This document shows positions 38,460 through 53,100 of a stretch of 64,000 nt of DNA, piece after piece. The translations under genes and the position numbers were made by a program. Below the pieces are notes generated by a model. It did not search any database, had not been told where the DNA came from, and saw nothing but the letters and a program-made list of their open reading frames with translations. Numbering within the stretch: the stretch's first letter is position 1; every line of letters starts with the position of its first letter. Source of the stretch: Fragum whitleyi (Eukaryota > Mollusca > Bivalvia > Cardiida > Cardiidae); contig OX411549.1 in assembly GCA_948146395.1 (NCBI GenBank), forward strand, positions 32,944,693-33,008,692, read 5' to 3'.

Positions 38460-41452
38460 TAGTATTTGATCACTTGTGACAGTGGTACCCTCTGAATCGA
38501 ATAATATAGACACTTTAGTTGAAAAATTCGAAAGCACTACTAAACAAATCATAGATAAACATGCTCCATTGAAGGAAAAATACATTGTCTGCCGACCAAA
38601 GGTTCCATGGTATTTGCCATATATCAAAAGTTTGAAACAGTTTAGAAGAAGCATAGAACGTGTTCATCTTAAACATAAAAGTGACTTATCTTCTACTGTT
38701 TTTAAAAGAGTAAGAAATGAATATATGAGAATTGTAAACAAAGCTAAGCATGACTACTATCAAACTAGAATTGACGACACTCATGGTGATGTTAAAGCTT
38801 TATACAGAGCGACATCAGATCTCCTTGGGCGTACCAAAGAAAATCCTCTACCTATTAGCAGTACAGATGACGAACTCGCAAACAGGTTTCTTGACTTTTT
38901 CTCTGCTAATATAATGAACCTTAGAAGTGATCTAAACAGTGATTGAACTCTGACCTGTATTTCCTCTCCAGTACATACATCGCAATGTGAACCCTTTGCT
39001 TGTTTCAAACCAGTCACACAAATGGATGTACATAAACTTATCAATTCTTCAAAATCTACATCGTGTGAACTGGATGTGATATCTACTCCTTTTCTAAAAT
39101 CACATATTCAATCCTTTCTGCCAATTGTTACGGATATAATCAATCAATCTCTTGACACTGGAATATTCCCCAAGTCATGGAAAAGCGCTGTTGTAAGACC
39201 ACTCTTGAAAAAGAAAGGTGCTAGCATTGAAATGAGCAATTATAGACCAGTTTCTAACTTGAACTTTCTTTCAAAAATACTTGAAAAAACAGCATTAAAT
39301 CAGATCACGGAGCATGTGGAGAAAAACAACCTACTCCCTGTGTATCAAAGTGCATACAGAAAAAATCATGGTGTTGAGACTGCATTAATCAAAATGTATA
39401 GTGATCTCCTAGATGCAATTGACAATAAACAGGTTACTATTGTTGTTATGATAGATCTTAGTGCGGCATTTGATACAGTTGATATCCCTATAGTTCTCAA
39501 AATTCTAAAGAATGACTTCAATTTACAGGATGTTCCTTTAAAATGGGTACAGTCTTACCTCAGTCAAAGATCTATGAGGGTTATAGTTAATAACAGCTCT
39601 TCAAGAAGTGAAAATTTAAAATACGGTGTACCGCAGGGATCATGTGCTGGACCAGTAATCTTCACTATGTATATTGCAGCATTGGGTCAAGTTGTCTGCA
39701 AATATCCTATCGAATTATATGGATATGCTGATGACCATAAACTGGCAATGAGATTCAATGCTGGAGTCTATGAGAGTGAGACTCAAACTTCGATTGCTCT
39801 AAATAAGTGCCTTAGTGACGTAATTGTATGGATGAGTAGTCATAAACTAAAAATGAACAATTCAAAAACAGAAATAATTGTGTACGGAACAAGACATCAG
39901 CTATCCAAAGTTAATATTCCCAGTGTAAATGTTGGTGAAATCGCTGTAAAGTGTGTTGATCATGTCAGAGATTTAGGTGTTCTTATGGAAAATGACCTAA
40001 GTTTTGATCGTCATATTAAAAACAAATGTAAAATTGCTCATTATCAGATAAAAGGATTAATAAAAATCAGAAAATATTTGACAAGAAAAAGTACTGAAAT
40101 TTTGGTGCATGGCTTAATCGGCTTAATCCATTCTCAGCTAGATTTCTGCAACGGACTATATATGTGTATTCCTGAATACCAATTGAACAAACTCAAAAAA
40201 GTCCAAAATCAAGCAGCTAGGGTCATTAGTGAATGTGGATTTGATCAACCGATAACTCCGATTTTGCAACATCTGCACTGGCTCCCAGTTAGAGCAAGGA
40301 TTATGTTCAAAGTTATAACATTAGTCTTTAGATGTGTACGGGGAATAGCTCCAAAGTATCTTATCAATTTGATTAAGGTGGCAATGGACAGCGGCCTCCC
40401 GACTCTATAAACCGGAAGTGGGTTTTCGTTTATTTTACGGCTCTTTTTGCGCGTTGTTTAAAAAGATCGGTTTTCATAAGATTCTACTTATAGAAATAAG
40501 GTAGAATAATGATAGTAAAACTTCACAATTTAGCTTCTTTTCAACATTTGATATTAATTGAATGACGGGATCATTAAATTTAACAATAAAAATGCGTTAA
40601 ACGGTCATTCGATTAGTGGGGAACACTGAAAAATAACGAAAAACTTTCTTATCTGCATGGAAAGGTATGCTGAATTTTTTACCAAATAAAGGAAAAATAT
40701 GGATTATAAACATATCGGAAAATAAGAAAAATTCATTGGGCAATTTCTTCAAAAAATAGGTTTTTGTGTCATTTTTACCTAGTAAAATTACAAAAATTAG
40801 TGCATTTTTAGCTTTTGAAAGCAAATTGTGCAAATGCAATTGATCAAAGAGAAATTTTCTTGTCAATAGCCATTGTGTACATGTATAAGGTCTATCAAAA
40901 TGTATTTGTTTTATAGCTATAACTTAGTACAGGGTTTATACTAGACCTAAAATGAATATAACCGTTTTACTGAAAAATGGCCTATACCTCTCAAGGGCAG
41001 ATAACTCTAGCATGAAAACGAGCACGGAAAGGTACCTTCAAATTTTGATATAATGACTATACAATGTTAATCTACAACATATGTGATCAAGAAAAAAATT
41101 CATTGGGCGGAAAAAAATGACGCCATGTGTCCATTGCTACCTTAACATCAAACAGACTGGACCAAGATTAAGATCCTCAAGTAAGACTTCTCTGCTTTGT
41201 GTTCCTAAAACACGCACATGTATTGCTGATAGGTCGTTTGCAGTGACAGGACCAAAATGGTGGAATGGACTGCCAAACCATCTAAGAGAAATACAAGAAG
41301 AATCGGTTTTTAGACGATCACTAAAGACATATCTGTTTTCAAAGTTTTATAGTGACATGTAGATAATGTACTAATTTCTTAATTTTTGTTCAGCGCAACA
41401 GAATGCTTCATTAGCAGTTTTTGCGCTATACAAATATCATTGTATTGTATTG
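38460..41452 (+). pseudogene. LINE reverse transcriptase of a second family, decayed, 5'-truncated
   Basis: First block HAPLKEKYIVCRPKVPWY...RFLDFFSANI ends at a stop (38944-38946) and the frame shifts. The RT core from 39022 has NYRPVSNLNFLSKILEK, VYQSAYRKNHGVETAL, MIDLSAAFDTVD, YGVPQGSCAGP and YADD. A 765-bp element interrupts it at 40377; the tail resumes at 41142 with TGPRLRSS, AVTGPKWWNGLPNHLRE and SLKTYLFSKF, stop at 41360-41362. The 3' end GCGCTATACAAATATC followed by ATTGT repeats (to about 41452) is typical of L2/CR1-like LINEs. Confidence 0.85.
40377..41141. mobile_element. 765-bp TTAA-flanked non-autonomous transposon inside LINE
   Basis: Inverted ends GGTGGCAATGGACA and TGTCCATTGCTACC, flanked by TTAA (40373-40376, 41142-41145). 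Removing it with one TTAA joins the LINE frame exactly. No transposase ORF inside. The ends differ from the CCCTTT family, so this is a separate TTAA lineage. Confidence 0.85.
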
Positions 41453-41929
41453 TTTTGGGTAACGCCCATTTCCTTGTCTTGAGCATAACTCTGTCACTTT
41501 ATGCCAGATGAATTTGAAACTTTGCAGCTATGTTTCTCTCATGATTAAGGAGTGCAGTTTGCAAGAAAGGTAACTCTACCTGGCTTAATTTTTTAGTTAT
41601 TTTGCTATGTTGTTTTTTACTTGGACATCTAGCAGTGTAACAGTTGTATCTTGTGACATTTTGACACCTTGTTCTTTTTTGACTGATGTGTATAACCCTT
41701 AGCGTTTTTTTCTTTTGTATCCTGCACAATCAGAGCGGGAAACTATACTCATCCTGCTGTTTTATACTACTTATCCATGGCTCACTAGTGAGGAGAACAA
41801 TGAAAAATATGTCTCAATAACTTTTGTCTCGGGCCTGATGACTTGTGTGAATGTCGATTCCTGAAGTTGAAATCTCGGTCATACCGGTCACATGGTTCTC
41901 TCCTAAGATAAGTTTTTGGAGCCTCAACA

Positions 41930-42606
41930 TCAGTCGGGAATCCTCGGCGAGTCTACGGAATAGACTTAGGGAATAATAAGGGCACAGACGTGAAAGCATT
42001 TTTAACATGACGTCCCAATCATCGAGATAACGTTGAGATAAATAAAATCAACAACGAAAGATTAGAATTGTGCATAAAATAATTTGAAAACAGAACTTCA
42101 AGCATATTGTCTAAAGTACTGCAAGAAGGCAAGTTACATAAAGAATGAACCAAAATAAATTACTACACTTATTTCCGAGGCATTCCTAACATTGCTCGGA
42201 CTTATCCGTAAACTGGAAAGTACCTCAGACGTAAGTGTAATAATTTTGGATCATATTTTAGGTAATTTGGCATGTGGTGGTGCTACGGTCGGTTAATTAA
42301 ATCGCTTAAGAAAATCATATTTTGTTAATTCGTTCCAATCTTCAGTGGAGATCTTTTGGGCATATTATAATTTGATGACAAAACCCAGTATAACACTGCC
42401 ATATGTCATTAAATTAAGATATGTCCACTTTTATTCTAACGTTGATTTTGTTTTATGCAATGTCATCCTTGATGTTTGTGACGTCATATAAACCCACGTG
42501 CGGAATGACGCGCATGAATGGCTGCGCCCATATTATTCCCGAGGTCCATTCCGTAGAATCGCCAAGGGTTTCCGATTGACGCCCGAGGTACTTTCCAGTT
42601 TACGGT
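41930..42606. mobile_element. Large inverted-repeat element 3' of the receptor
   Basis: Segments at 41933-41994 and 42527-42583 are imperfect inverted copies (CGGCGAGTCTACGGAATAGA against TCCATTCCGTAGAATCGCC). CGTAAACTGGAAAGTACCTC (42209) is inverted at 42586 (GAGGTACTTTCCAGTTTACG). No ORF; probably a decayed MITE pair or foldback. Confidence 0.55.
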
Positions 42607-43242
42607 AAAGCCCGAATGATATGCCAGGGCCCGAAGATGTACTAGGACATGTACAATATTGACGCATTCGGGATATCATTAAACACCGCCGAAATCTGTG
42701 TATCGCCACATCATCTTATCCCTACTGGATTAATGATGCAGGAGATAAGAAGAAACGAAAAACTTGTTTCAAGTAAATAATATTTATTCTTTTTAATAAA
42801 GATATATCATCTATTCCATGATAACAACGAGACAAAAATCAACTATACAACTTTCTTACAAGAAGGGTGTATATCAAATCTGACACTACTATTGACTATC
42901 AGAATTTTGTCCAAATTTTCTGAAGTTTCATAGAAAATAGTTCAGGGACATATATTTGTGTGAAATTCCGCTAAAGTAAATTTATAAAGACTGTAGATAG
43001 TGGTTTAATGTGGCTGGACAAAGTATTTCTTCCACCCTCAATTTAAGGGGATGTTTGTGCTCGAATTAGTGCAGTTATTTTTTCATACCCTTAACTTTCT
43101 GTATGATCAAATCAATAACTGCAATAATTTTGGGGGACCCTTCGTAATCTCGTATACGAACACATTCAAAGAAAGCATTCTGGTTGAAATAGAGCCAACA
43201 CATACTTCCCTGCGTTTGGGATGAAAAACACTCACGAAACAG

Positions 43243-43374
43243 TCCTGCGTTCAGGATAACAAAACGGCACAAACAGCTTTCCAATTATACCCCGCTTTGC
43301 ACGCAAGTGCACGTGCAAAACGGCGTATAACTGAAAAAACTGTTTTTACTGTTTTGTGATCCTAAACGCAGGAC
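43243..43374. mobile_element. Foldback MITE with CCTGCGTTCAGGAT ends, copy 2
   Basis: Ends TCCTGCGTTCAGGATAACAA and TTGTGATCCTAAACGCAGGA, centre ATTATACCCCGCTTTGCACG. Same family as 984-1107; a shorter relative (CCCTGCTTTGCAC...GTGC...CAGGGCTGG) is at about 27560-27632. Lies 3' of the receptor gene. Confidence 0.7.
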
Positions 43375-44149
43375 AGGTTCGAAATACACGCGCATAAGGG
43401 GTTGTGTGCTAAACAGGATATCTTTTTTGCCATCCTGAATGCAGGACTGGCTACAATAGAAACCTTTTGTTTTGTGGTCTAGAATTGTATGACCGACTTT
43501 TTAGCAGCTAACTAACCTTAAGACTAACCCAAAAGAAAAAAAAGAGAGAGACAGATACAGACGTGCAATTTGGTGTAAGAAAGAAAGAAAATCTTAAGTT
43601 ACAAGTGATATTTTCTCGTTTCTGCAATTATTTCCATTTAATAATTTTTCATAGAAAACAAGCACTGAGAGGCATAAGGCATATCTTAGGCCTACATTAT
43701 ATTGTAGAATAGAGAATTAAGGGAATCAGCTTTCCTTGGTTCAAAGAATAATGAAAAATAATTTCGTCAATACCTATACTTTTATCTTGCTCTGTTTAAA
43801 TTTTGTTTCAAACAAGTTGTACGTATTATATTTATCTTATAACCTCTATATGCAAGTTTCTGAAAATAATCGCATCATGTCATTGTTCTACAAATATCTA
43901 TGTGATATCATAAAAATATCATATTAGATGTTATCATACAGATATTTGTATAGTTATAAGATAAGTCAAAATATCTCATAAAAAGTAGGTAGTGTATGCC
44001 AAGATCAGACTACATGTCTGTACGTTATGATCTTAGTCTACACTATCTGATAAAGCTTTGTGTTCACTAGGGAAATGGCATGATGATCAGTAGAATGTTT
44101 AAGATAGAGAGTGATAGATGAAGGAATGATGGATAGGACATTCTTCTTC

Positions 44150-44193
44150 TCACAGCTTCGTATTTAGGGAGTCGTATCTTGCTTGGTTGTAGC
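44150..44193 (-). CDS. Receptor exon: C-terminal end and stop
   Basis: 44 nt including TGA at 44150-44152. Acceptor TTTCCACAG|GC in matching phase. Encodes GYNQARYDSLNTKL. YNQ repeats the Y-N-Q theme and YDSL could be a sorting motif. The 3' UTR follows at lower coordinates; no clear polyadenylation signal was assigned. Confidence 0.72.
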
Positions 44194-47100
44194 CTGTGGA
44201 AACAAAATATATTTTGATAAAATTTTGACCTCTTTTCTGGATAATTTAGTAAATGTGCCGACAAAAACAACTATCCAACTAATTCTAAAGGTAAATAAAG
44301 CGTTACTATAAGAAGGTAACGAGAGATGTTCGTAAAACATGTATGTCACTATAAAAGCATGTCAAAGGCCTATTATTTGTCAATCAACAAAGGGCAATAA
44401 CTCACAAAATATGATGAGTACAGTTATGGTTTTTTTGCACTGCACTTCGTCCCAATTAGATATCCACCTGTAAAGTTTCATGATTCTAGCTTGCATACTT
44501 TTTGAGATATGCTCCGGACAAAAAACGGACTATGGACGGATTGACCGCCGGACCGACCGACCGACCGACAGGGTGTTGGGCCAGTCATGAATTTCAGATA
44601 ACTAGTTTTGACACTTTGCCACCGTTGTCAACTAAATGCATCAGGTAAGCGATAAGGGGCCAATGGTCCTCTTGTTATTTTTCACTATCGAGTACCAAAA
44701 AGCCGATTGGCCCTCTTGTTTGTTCAGATTTGGTAATGTTTAATATTTTGACGATATGTCTTTTTATTTTTATTTTCGGATTCATTATTGCCTACTAAAG
44801 ATCTCCATACATGTAAATGAATCACCCTATTACCTTGATTAACATAATCATATTCCCGATCGTGACCATTTCCAGCCATCGTTGTCTCAAAATAGGAGGA
44901 TTTCATCATCATACCACGGTTCCTAAAATAGAAGTATTTATAAACATTGATAATGTGAACATTGTTTCACGAAGCAACCGTACTCGACGGGAGTAACTTG
45001 GCTACACAAATCAACTACTCAAAATAACATTTTAGTTAAAAGTAGAATTCGCTATTTGTCCCGTCGATTGTATACAAATATAATTTGTTATCACAAGCCA
45101 CAATACCGTATTATAGTTATAAAGTGTGTTTGTGATGCTGATTTTTGATGGACGATTTTACGTCTACCAGTGTTAGTGCGTTAGAAAATCCGGTCAGTTG
45201 TTAATAGCTTTTCAAAAAGTAGTTCTAGCTTGGATTCAATTTTCTTTTCTTCAAGACTTGTTTCCACCAGACAACTGTGCATTTGAAAAAAGGCATTAAA
45301 AAGAATTCTACACAACTTGTAGATCACTCAAAGACTTCTTTTAAAATGCGAAATCAGCTGCTAAACCTAAACAACGCGTTTTCAACTTTAGCGAAAGAAT
45401 GTTTATACGACAAGGCGGTGATTCGCCTATTGGGTTTTTCCCAAGTGTGAGGGGGGCAAAAACTAAGTTGCCGAACTTGTAGCCGCTATCTGAGAGACAA
45501 CGGGTAGTATATAAACATTCCTGCAATCTAATTTGAAAATGGAATCTTGCGACTAGAGTGATAAGCAGAAGACCATTTTATGTGGTGCTATATACCTTAA
45601 GTTCTTTCACCGTCTATAAATTTATAACAAGAGATTTGTTCGTTAGAGAAGATGAATATTCCTTCCAAATATTTTTTAACGCGAGAAGGAAAGATTTTCG
45701 TTTTTGAGTGTAGATTCGATTTAACAGTTTTAACTTTTTACCCATCTTAATGGAAAATATGAGAAGAATCAACGCAAGCAAAACGGTGTCTTGCAATTTA
45801 TTTTTTTTTAACACGCCTCATTTGCATAAAGAATCTTCTTATGCTGCTAAAAAGTAGTTGTTGTTACGAAATTTTAAAAAAAGTGACATAGTGCTGACAT
45901 CTCTCTGTCTGTCACACACGCAAGACAAGTTACCGAGAATGCGAACTTATAGGCCTACCTTTTGAGATACAAAGTTTCGATGATACCATTAACCAACTGT
46001 ATTTGCGAGATTTCATTAGTAATACAGGTGTTTTGGTGCTGGTGTTTTGTGGATGTGTACAAAGTTACTAATTTATCATGAACACTAATTAGCACATTCT
46101 AAGTTTCTTTTAAATTTACAGTTTTTTAGAATACATTTGAAGTAAACGGTTCAACTGAAAAAAGAGGGTCCGCAAAACCAACCATATCATTAATTCGAGA
46201 CAAAAATCATCAATGCATCCATCTACAAATATTCCTGCTGTAAAAAACGGAGCGAGGTGGGAAGGCCCACAAATCATATGACCGTAAAAAATAAATTTTC
46301 CCGGTTGTATATGGTATTACAATTTTCCGTCTATCTAGCTTGTCTCAATTCTAGCGTTTGGCATGCACTCACATTGGAAGTACATTTGTATACAAATATT
46401 CTTGTTTGACGTCCCAGGTATTAAAGTTGTCAGCCCGTACAGATCGTACATATTCTCGTATGTGTTTTGTGCTCTCTCTGATCTCACTTGCAGACGGGCT
46501 AAAAGGGGAAACACTATTAAGGAATAAAGCAGGTTCTAAATGGTCATTATGATTCATTATTTTACAGCAATGTTCTGGGGCCCGTTTTACTTAAGTTCTT
46601 ACGAAAAAAAAAAATGATCGTTAGTCAAAATCACAAATCGCGCACTTGGTGTTTTCATTAAGTGTTAGATTATGCCTTGCAATATCTCATTTGAATCGTC
46701 TTTAAAAGACGATTCCGATAATATGGTGCATGGCAGAATTCCATATATAGTAACTAATATAGAAGCAACTTTAATTTTTGAATTTTGAAAATTCAAATTT
46801 TCTCCAGATGAATAATTTTACATGTTCTTTGAGTATCTTCTATCGAAAAAATTTGATGATATGCTTAGTACGGAGGGACTTATATGTTTTTATTAGATAT
46901 TATGAAAAGTGCTCATATCTAAAATACGGTCTCTTTTTGACATGCTGACTTTATATCTATGAAAACTCTTGGTAAAAATATCATAATATAGCATTTTTTT
47001 CGAGTTATGAATAAGACCATACAATAAGAACATTATTTTAACGAAAGAGAATCAGCCAATGGAAAATGTATCTATGAATTATACATTTACTAATCTGTGA

Positions 47101-50100
47101 TATTCTAACTGTTTCAAATATTTCTGAAACTACCAGTTTCCCACAATTGTTGATATTTCTTTAACAGTTACCTCTTCTTTTTGTTGATAAGACAGCCAAT
47201 TCCAATAACAATAAGTATAAATCCTAAAGCACCAAATACCCCACCCACTATGGCACCGACATTGTCATCGTCGTCCTCTGTATTGTCCGAGGTCTGCTGA
47301 CCCGCTGAAAGATAACAGAAAATGCTTACGATCATCAACAATAACTTAAATATCGAGGACTTAAAGCAATGCTGCACTATAGTCTGTTTGACTTCTATAT
47401 GGACCAACATTTCGCCGAAAATCTCAGAAACGAATTAATGAATCGTTTTTTTTCTATACAGATCATATTTCCATCTAATACCACGAAGAATTTTGTTGTC
47501 AAGAATTTTTCTTTGTAAAATACTGATTTTGTTCGTCCGTATAAATAAGCAGGCGAGTAATAACGGTACCAATCACGTGCTTTAAGTTTAAGTTCAAGAT
47601 AAAATGGCCGTCGATAAGCATATCCAAGTAAGGAGTAATGGATATTTCTTCTGTCAAATGCTTAGTATAAAACCATGTGCTTTTACTTATTGTTTACAGT
47701 TTCTTACTACTAAACAGCCTTCACCACCCCTAGTGTTTAAGAGCGGAAAATACGAAAACATTAACATTAATCAGATAGATAAAATCATTATTATGAAATC
47801 ATTTCATTTTCAAAAAATAATTTTTGAAATGGTATTAAGCAGAAATTAAGATTTTACAAATCTTTCATTCAAACGCTATTTTGTGTAATTGAGGAAAAGG
47901 TTGGTCCACATAGAAGTCAAGCGGACTATAAGAGTATAGGCTATACATTGTGTATACAAAGGTCTTGCACTGAACCCTCGAATTATAAGGGCAGCATATA
48001 CTTTTAAAACGCATATCATTAAGTTTGTCATTATTGATTGCCTTTAATTTTTATTGTTAAATTTTTGCTGGACGGTTTATTACGTTATCTATTGATTTGA
48101 TAAAACACATACGAAAGTTGGCTTGAAAGACGATACCACTTCAACTGGTTAAGTTTGAAATTAGCCTACACTACTGTATAAAATGTTTGAGACGCCATCA
48201 CTAAAATTTTGTTAAAGCCTATATAGACTGTTAATAAAAACTCTATTACACTAGATTCTTTCTTAAATAATCCCTCGATTTTAGGTGACTTACTTGATGC
48301 ACAAAGGGGAGGCAATAATCCTCCATCACATCCTGCCGGACAGTTACCCGTCACTCTATCACAAACCGTCTCGTTAACACACCTGCCACATGTAGACACA
48401 CAGTTAGGGCCGTATGTTCCATCAGGACATTCTTGAAAAACAACACGAACAGTTTTGTGATATTTTTATTTAATCTACCTATCATCAGCTATTACACCTA
48501 TTGAACCCTGTCGAATAACCATGCTGTCGATTTCCGTCCAAATATTTTTTCTTTATACTTCAGCCACTCATCATTTATATTATATCATAACACGATGGCG
48601 TAAAACGCATATGAAATAAGAAGAAACTACATAGAACTTTATGCGCAATAAAATGCACATGTCATGTGTTTTAACTGTGTACACAGATAGCTTCCCCCAT
48701 TTTTTACTCAACGTCACAATTTCAAAATTGTGATCATGTTTTAAGTAAAATTCGCTATTCTGACTCGTGGGTTGTATACAAATGTATTGTAATCACGAGT
48801 CACAATAGCGTATTCGAGTTATATCATGGATATTATTTCAGATTCGCATTGTTGTGTCCATGAATAAAGTCAGTTAATGGGAGGAGTTATATGCAAAGCA
48901 GAATCCTCTGGCTCCGCCCTCGGATTTTACCTTTTGTATATATTTCCACCTCCATCAGACTTTTTTCATGGACACAACAACACGAAAATGAAGTTATTTC
49001 ATAATCGATTTTTTCACATTGTTATTAAGGTATCCTTTAGACAATTTGGATCATTAATTAGGAGATCAACATACACCAATTTACACAGACACCCGTTTTT
49101 TTTTAAATACGCCTAGTTAAAAGACTTTTATTGCTTACCACTGTCGCACATAGACCCATTAAATCCTGCAGCACAACCATTTTGACAGATCCCCGTATCC
49201 TTTAGACACGGCTCGTCGTTTATACAGTTTGCACATGAACTGTTACATTGAACCCCGTAAAGGCCATCGTCACAGGCTGTGAAAACAAAAAAATCATACC
49301 ATTAACCCTTTCCTGATTAATCCCTGTTATTTACGTACCTGTGATTTTATGATTAAGAAAACATTGTGAAAAAAGAAGAAATTGCTTATCACAAGCAATT
49401 TCTTCTTTTTTTCACAATATTTTCTACTCAACTGAATGGTTATTTTTCAAATTAAATCAACTTTAAATTTTGATCTTTAAGACCATTGAATATGGACCGG
49501 TCTAAAATTTTGTAAAATAGGAAAGGGTTAATGGGAACAAACATTCCATAAAATTGCCTCTAGTAAAGGACTGGCAGGGTGACGACTGAAAAAGAATTGC
49601 ATGTTCTATGCCAAGGCTGATTAAAGTTTTATTTAATCTATGTAGTTTTTCAACCGACGGCACATTTAATCTGATATCACGCTCATAGAATATGGAGTTC
49701 CTTTGATTATTTTACAGAGGTATTTGTCCTTAGTAGTCGACGGGCCATAAAACAACATTCATTTATTCATTACTTTGATTATTTTCGTCCTTATTTCATT
49801 TAAGAGATTAAGAGAGTACTTTTTTAATACATTGAGGTAAGAAACTTAAAACATAATCACCCAGTATGAATACGCAAAGCGGATTCATACAAGAGTGTGA
49901 TTAGGTTGTCAGTTTCATACATCCAGTACTCACAACATAGGGTTCATTGGGTTTCATAGAGAAACAAAGATTTTGTAATTTTATTACACCCCCTCTCTTT
50001 ATCTGTAACCCTCTCAGTATACTCCCTTAATGCTTTAATTAATATGCTGCGACATTTAAATTTTGTTTTAAATAAAGTAGTAATTTTCTAGCTCTTGGGG

Positions 50101-53100
50101 ATGTTAGAACGATTGTTTAGCTATGTACATGCCAAATTTCCCAGAACAATATAGTGTAATAAACGAGATATATTGAAAACAATTGACGCACCATCATCTC
50201 GATATTTGATTTTACTCTGCGATAATCGTACGAATGTCGCAGAATGTTTACATAGTGGTATTAAATTGTTTACTTACCGTAAGAAGCGACCCTTTCATGA
50301 TCATGACTGAAAATGTTAGCTTAACCCTTCCTAGTGACACAGAAAGTGGGAGATACCAAATCAATAGATTTTTTTACACATGTATAAATTACTTACTTTT
50401 TTAATAACAAATTACTCTCAAATTATGCAATATGGACTCCTGTGTTTTATGCTTCAAGAACTATATGATAATTAAAAGAAAAATTCCACAACATATAGTC
50501 AAAACCATACCATTCTTGATATATAGGAGGATTTCCAATTAACAACAACATCAACAACAGAACCTGTATGAAAGCGATGGAATAGAATATCCATCTAAAA
50601 AGTTCGTTTCAATACCATCCTTTTATAGTTAGTTTCAATACCTTCCACAAAGGCACAGAACTATACAGATTTGAAGAATTACATAACAAGTACATATAAG
50701 AAAAATTGACGAGCCATTTTTTCATGTTACCTTTTCAACGATTTTGTATTCTTATACATGCATATACATGTACTTCACCAGAAAACATCCAACCAAACAA
50801 ACAACAATAATAATAAAATAAAATGATAATAAAGTCATAGACCGAAAACTTGGAGGAGAAATTATTAGCTAGAATAAGTGTATTTTTACCATGCGGTCCA
50901 ATGTTCGATTGCTCCAAATTCGGCGCGACAGTCGATATACTTTCATTGGAAAGGGAATGGGCAGTGTAAGCTAAATTTACTATGCAATTATGAGCACTTG
51001 TATAATTATCGTGACGTAGATATTTAGATATCGATGAGAAATGTGTAGTTCGACGAATTTAGTTTAAAAAACCTCGTTAAAAATGAATTAATATACAAGT
51101 AAATGGCTTTTCTACGGTCAGTTTGCTGATTTACCCTTTTTGGTATTGTAAAAGCGGACAATTCACCTACTAACGCGGAAGTTTATATCATATGATCAGC
51201 ACGTGGAGATGTGAAAGATCAACTCTACGATAATCTTATGAGGTCGTATAGTCTGCGATTTTCAACGATATTTTTGTGAAAGCCGTTTACGACCGTATTA
51301 AATATAATCGTACGATAATTATAAGATAAATCGTACGATATTTTTCTTGAAAGAGGCCCCTGTCTGTTTAAACTCTTCCACAATAATTAAGAAGAAGGTA
51401 TGTAGTTTGGTTTAAACCTATTTATTTTACATCGATTGGGAAACAAGTTCTTACAACTTAGATTAATCCCTCTCGATTCTGCTTCGCGCTGAATCTGTGG
51501 GCCAATGAAAGAAAGAACCAGGATCGAAAGCCGCTCCCGGGAATCGAACTCAGGACCTTTGGGTCAAGAGTTCGATTCCCGGGAGCGGCTATCGATCTTG
51601 GTAGGTAGTATAGAGATATATCACGATCCGTATCTTTGTAGGCTGATTTCAGTCTGTAATGGAATAGTGTCTTTTCCAACAGAAATAAGGCGCGAATGGA
51701 ATGGGAATTGCTAATAAAAACTGATTTACTATCGGATTAGTTAGGATTATTTAAAGCGTTATTAAATATATTTGACCCGTCATGCAAAAATGGACAATTT
51801 GGGAACTCTGTGAAATGAACATTTGAAAAAAAATGGTCTAGGATAGGTCAATCAGAGATAGTATTTATAGAAATTCTTATAAATAAAGATAAAATGATCA
51901 TTCTAGATTAAAAATAAGCAAAGTTCAAAAACTGTCTACCCTAGTCGAGATAAGCAATCCATGTAGTCTTAATAGGTTTGTTACTTTCACACTACCCGGT
52001 TCGCCCCTTTTCGCGTGCCGGGTCACATATAATTTAGTACATGCATTTAGAAAATACTAAATATTTGAAGGGTTATTTTGTCGTTCCCAGCCAGCTATTC
52101 ATACTATGACTATTTTCTACGTGTCAATTTACCTGTTTGACACGTATCATCAAGCCACCCAGGAGCACAGCCATTGTCACATGTACCATTATATGTGTCG
52201 CATGTCTCGTTATTCACACACCATCCGCAAGTCTCCCCACAGTCAATACCATAACTGCCATTGGAACACGCTGAAATAAGATCCTGACTTTGTCTATGTA
52301 AGTTTAAATCTATTAAAAGCACCATCAATATGCTAGTTTGGTAATATATTGATTTGATATGAAATATGAACCTCCAATATTCTTGAGTCATCCAAATCAT
52401 TACAAGAGCAAAATGTGTTAAATAGAGAATACGTACTTAGTGTTTTGTATGAAAAATATATCTCATGAGGTTGGATGAATTGATAATTGTCGAGGCTCTG
52501 CAGAGACAATTATCAATTCCTACAACCGAGTTAGATATTTTATCATACAGTATACTAAGTACGTATTATATTTATCTTATAACCTCTATTTGCCTTGTTT
52601 TCGACAAAGTTTCTGACAGAAATGCAAGTTTCAAAAAATAACCGCATTATGTCCTTGTTTGAAAATATCCATCTGATATCACAAAAAAGAATATATGGGA
52701 TGTTATTACACGGATATTTGTAAAGTTATACAATTGTGAGATAAATCTCTTCAGCTAAACAAAGCGTTTCACTTTCGTAAACATTATAACTAATGTGTAC
52801 AAAATGTTAAAATAGAATATGACTCATGAAAATAAATTTAGGACAAGTTTTACTTCAAATCAAAAGTCTTATTAGAGTTATTTTTTTAAACTGAAGTCCC
52901 ACGTGTCCTCTCTTGATATCATACACAAGCGCCAAGTTGTATTAAAGATAACTATCGAATAATTTTTACTCAAAAAGGTATTTTAGCCAATCGTGATTAT
53001 TTTCTAATCGAACCATCAAACCTTATCGGAGAAAAAAAGAAAAGAAAAATCCCGTAAAAGTTGAATCAATTGATAAAGCCGCGCTACTAATGATTAATTG

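Larger units (their letters stand above)
41453..44149. other. Region between the two convergent genes
   Basis: No coding signal. Includes the inverted-repeat element at 41930-42606, the foldback at 43243-43374 and, at 43796-43965, a repeat recurring at 52560-52740 (CGTATTATATTTATCTTATA, GATATTTGTA). The receptor 3' UTR must start at 44149 and run to lower coordinates; its end was not located. Confidence 0.5.

Noticed and set aside
38268..38462. 64-residue frame (DIDSPSPFVW) as 5' part of the LINE at 38460
   Set aside because: No APE endonuclease motif could be matched, so it was left outside the element; it may be chance.
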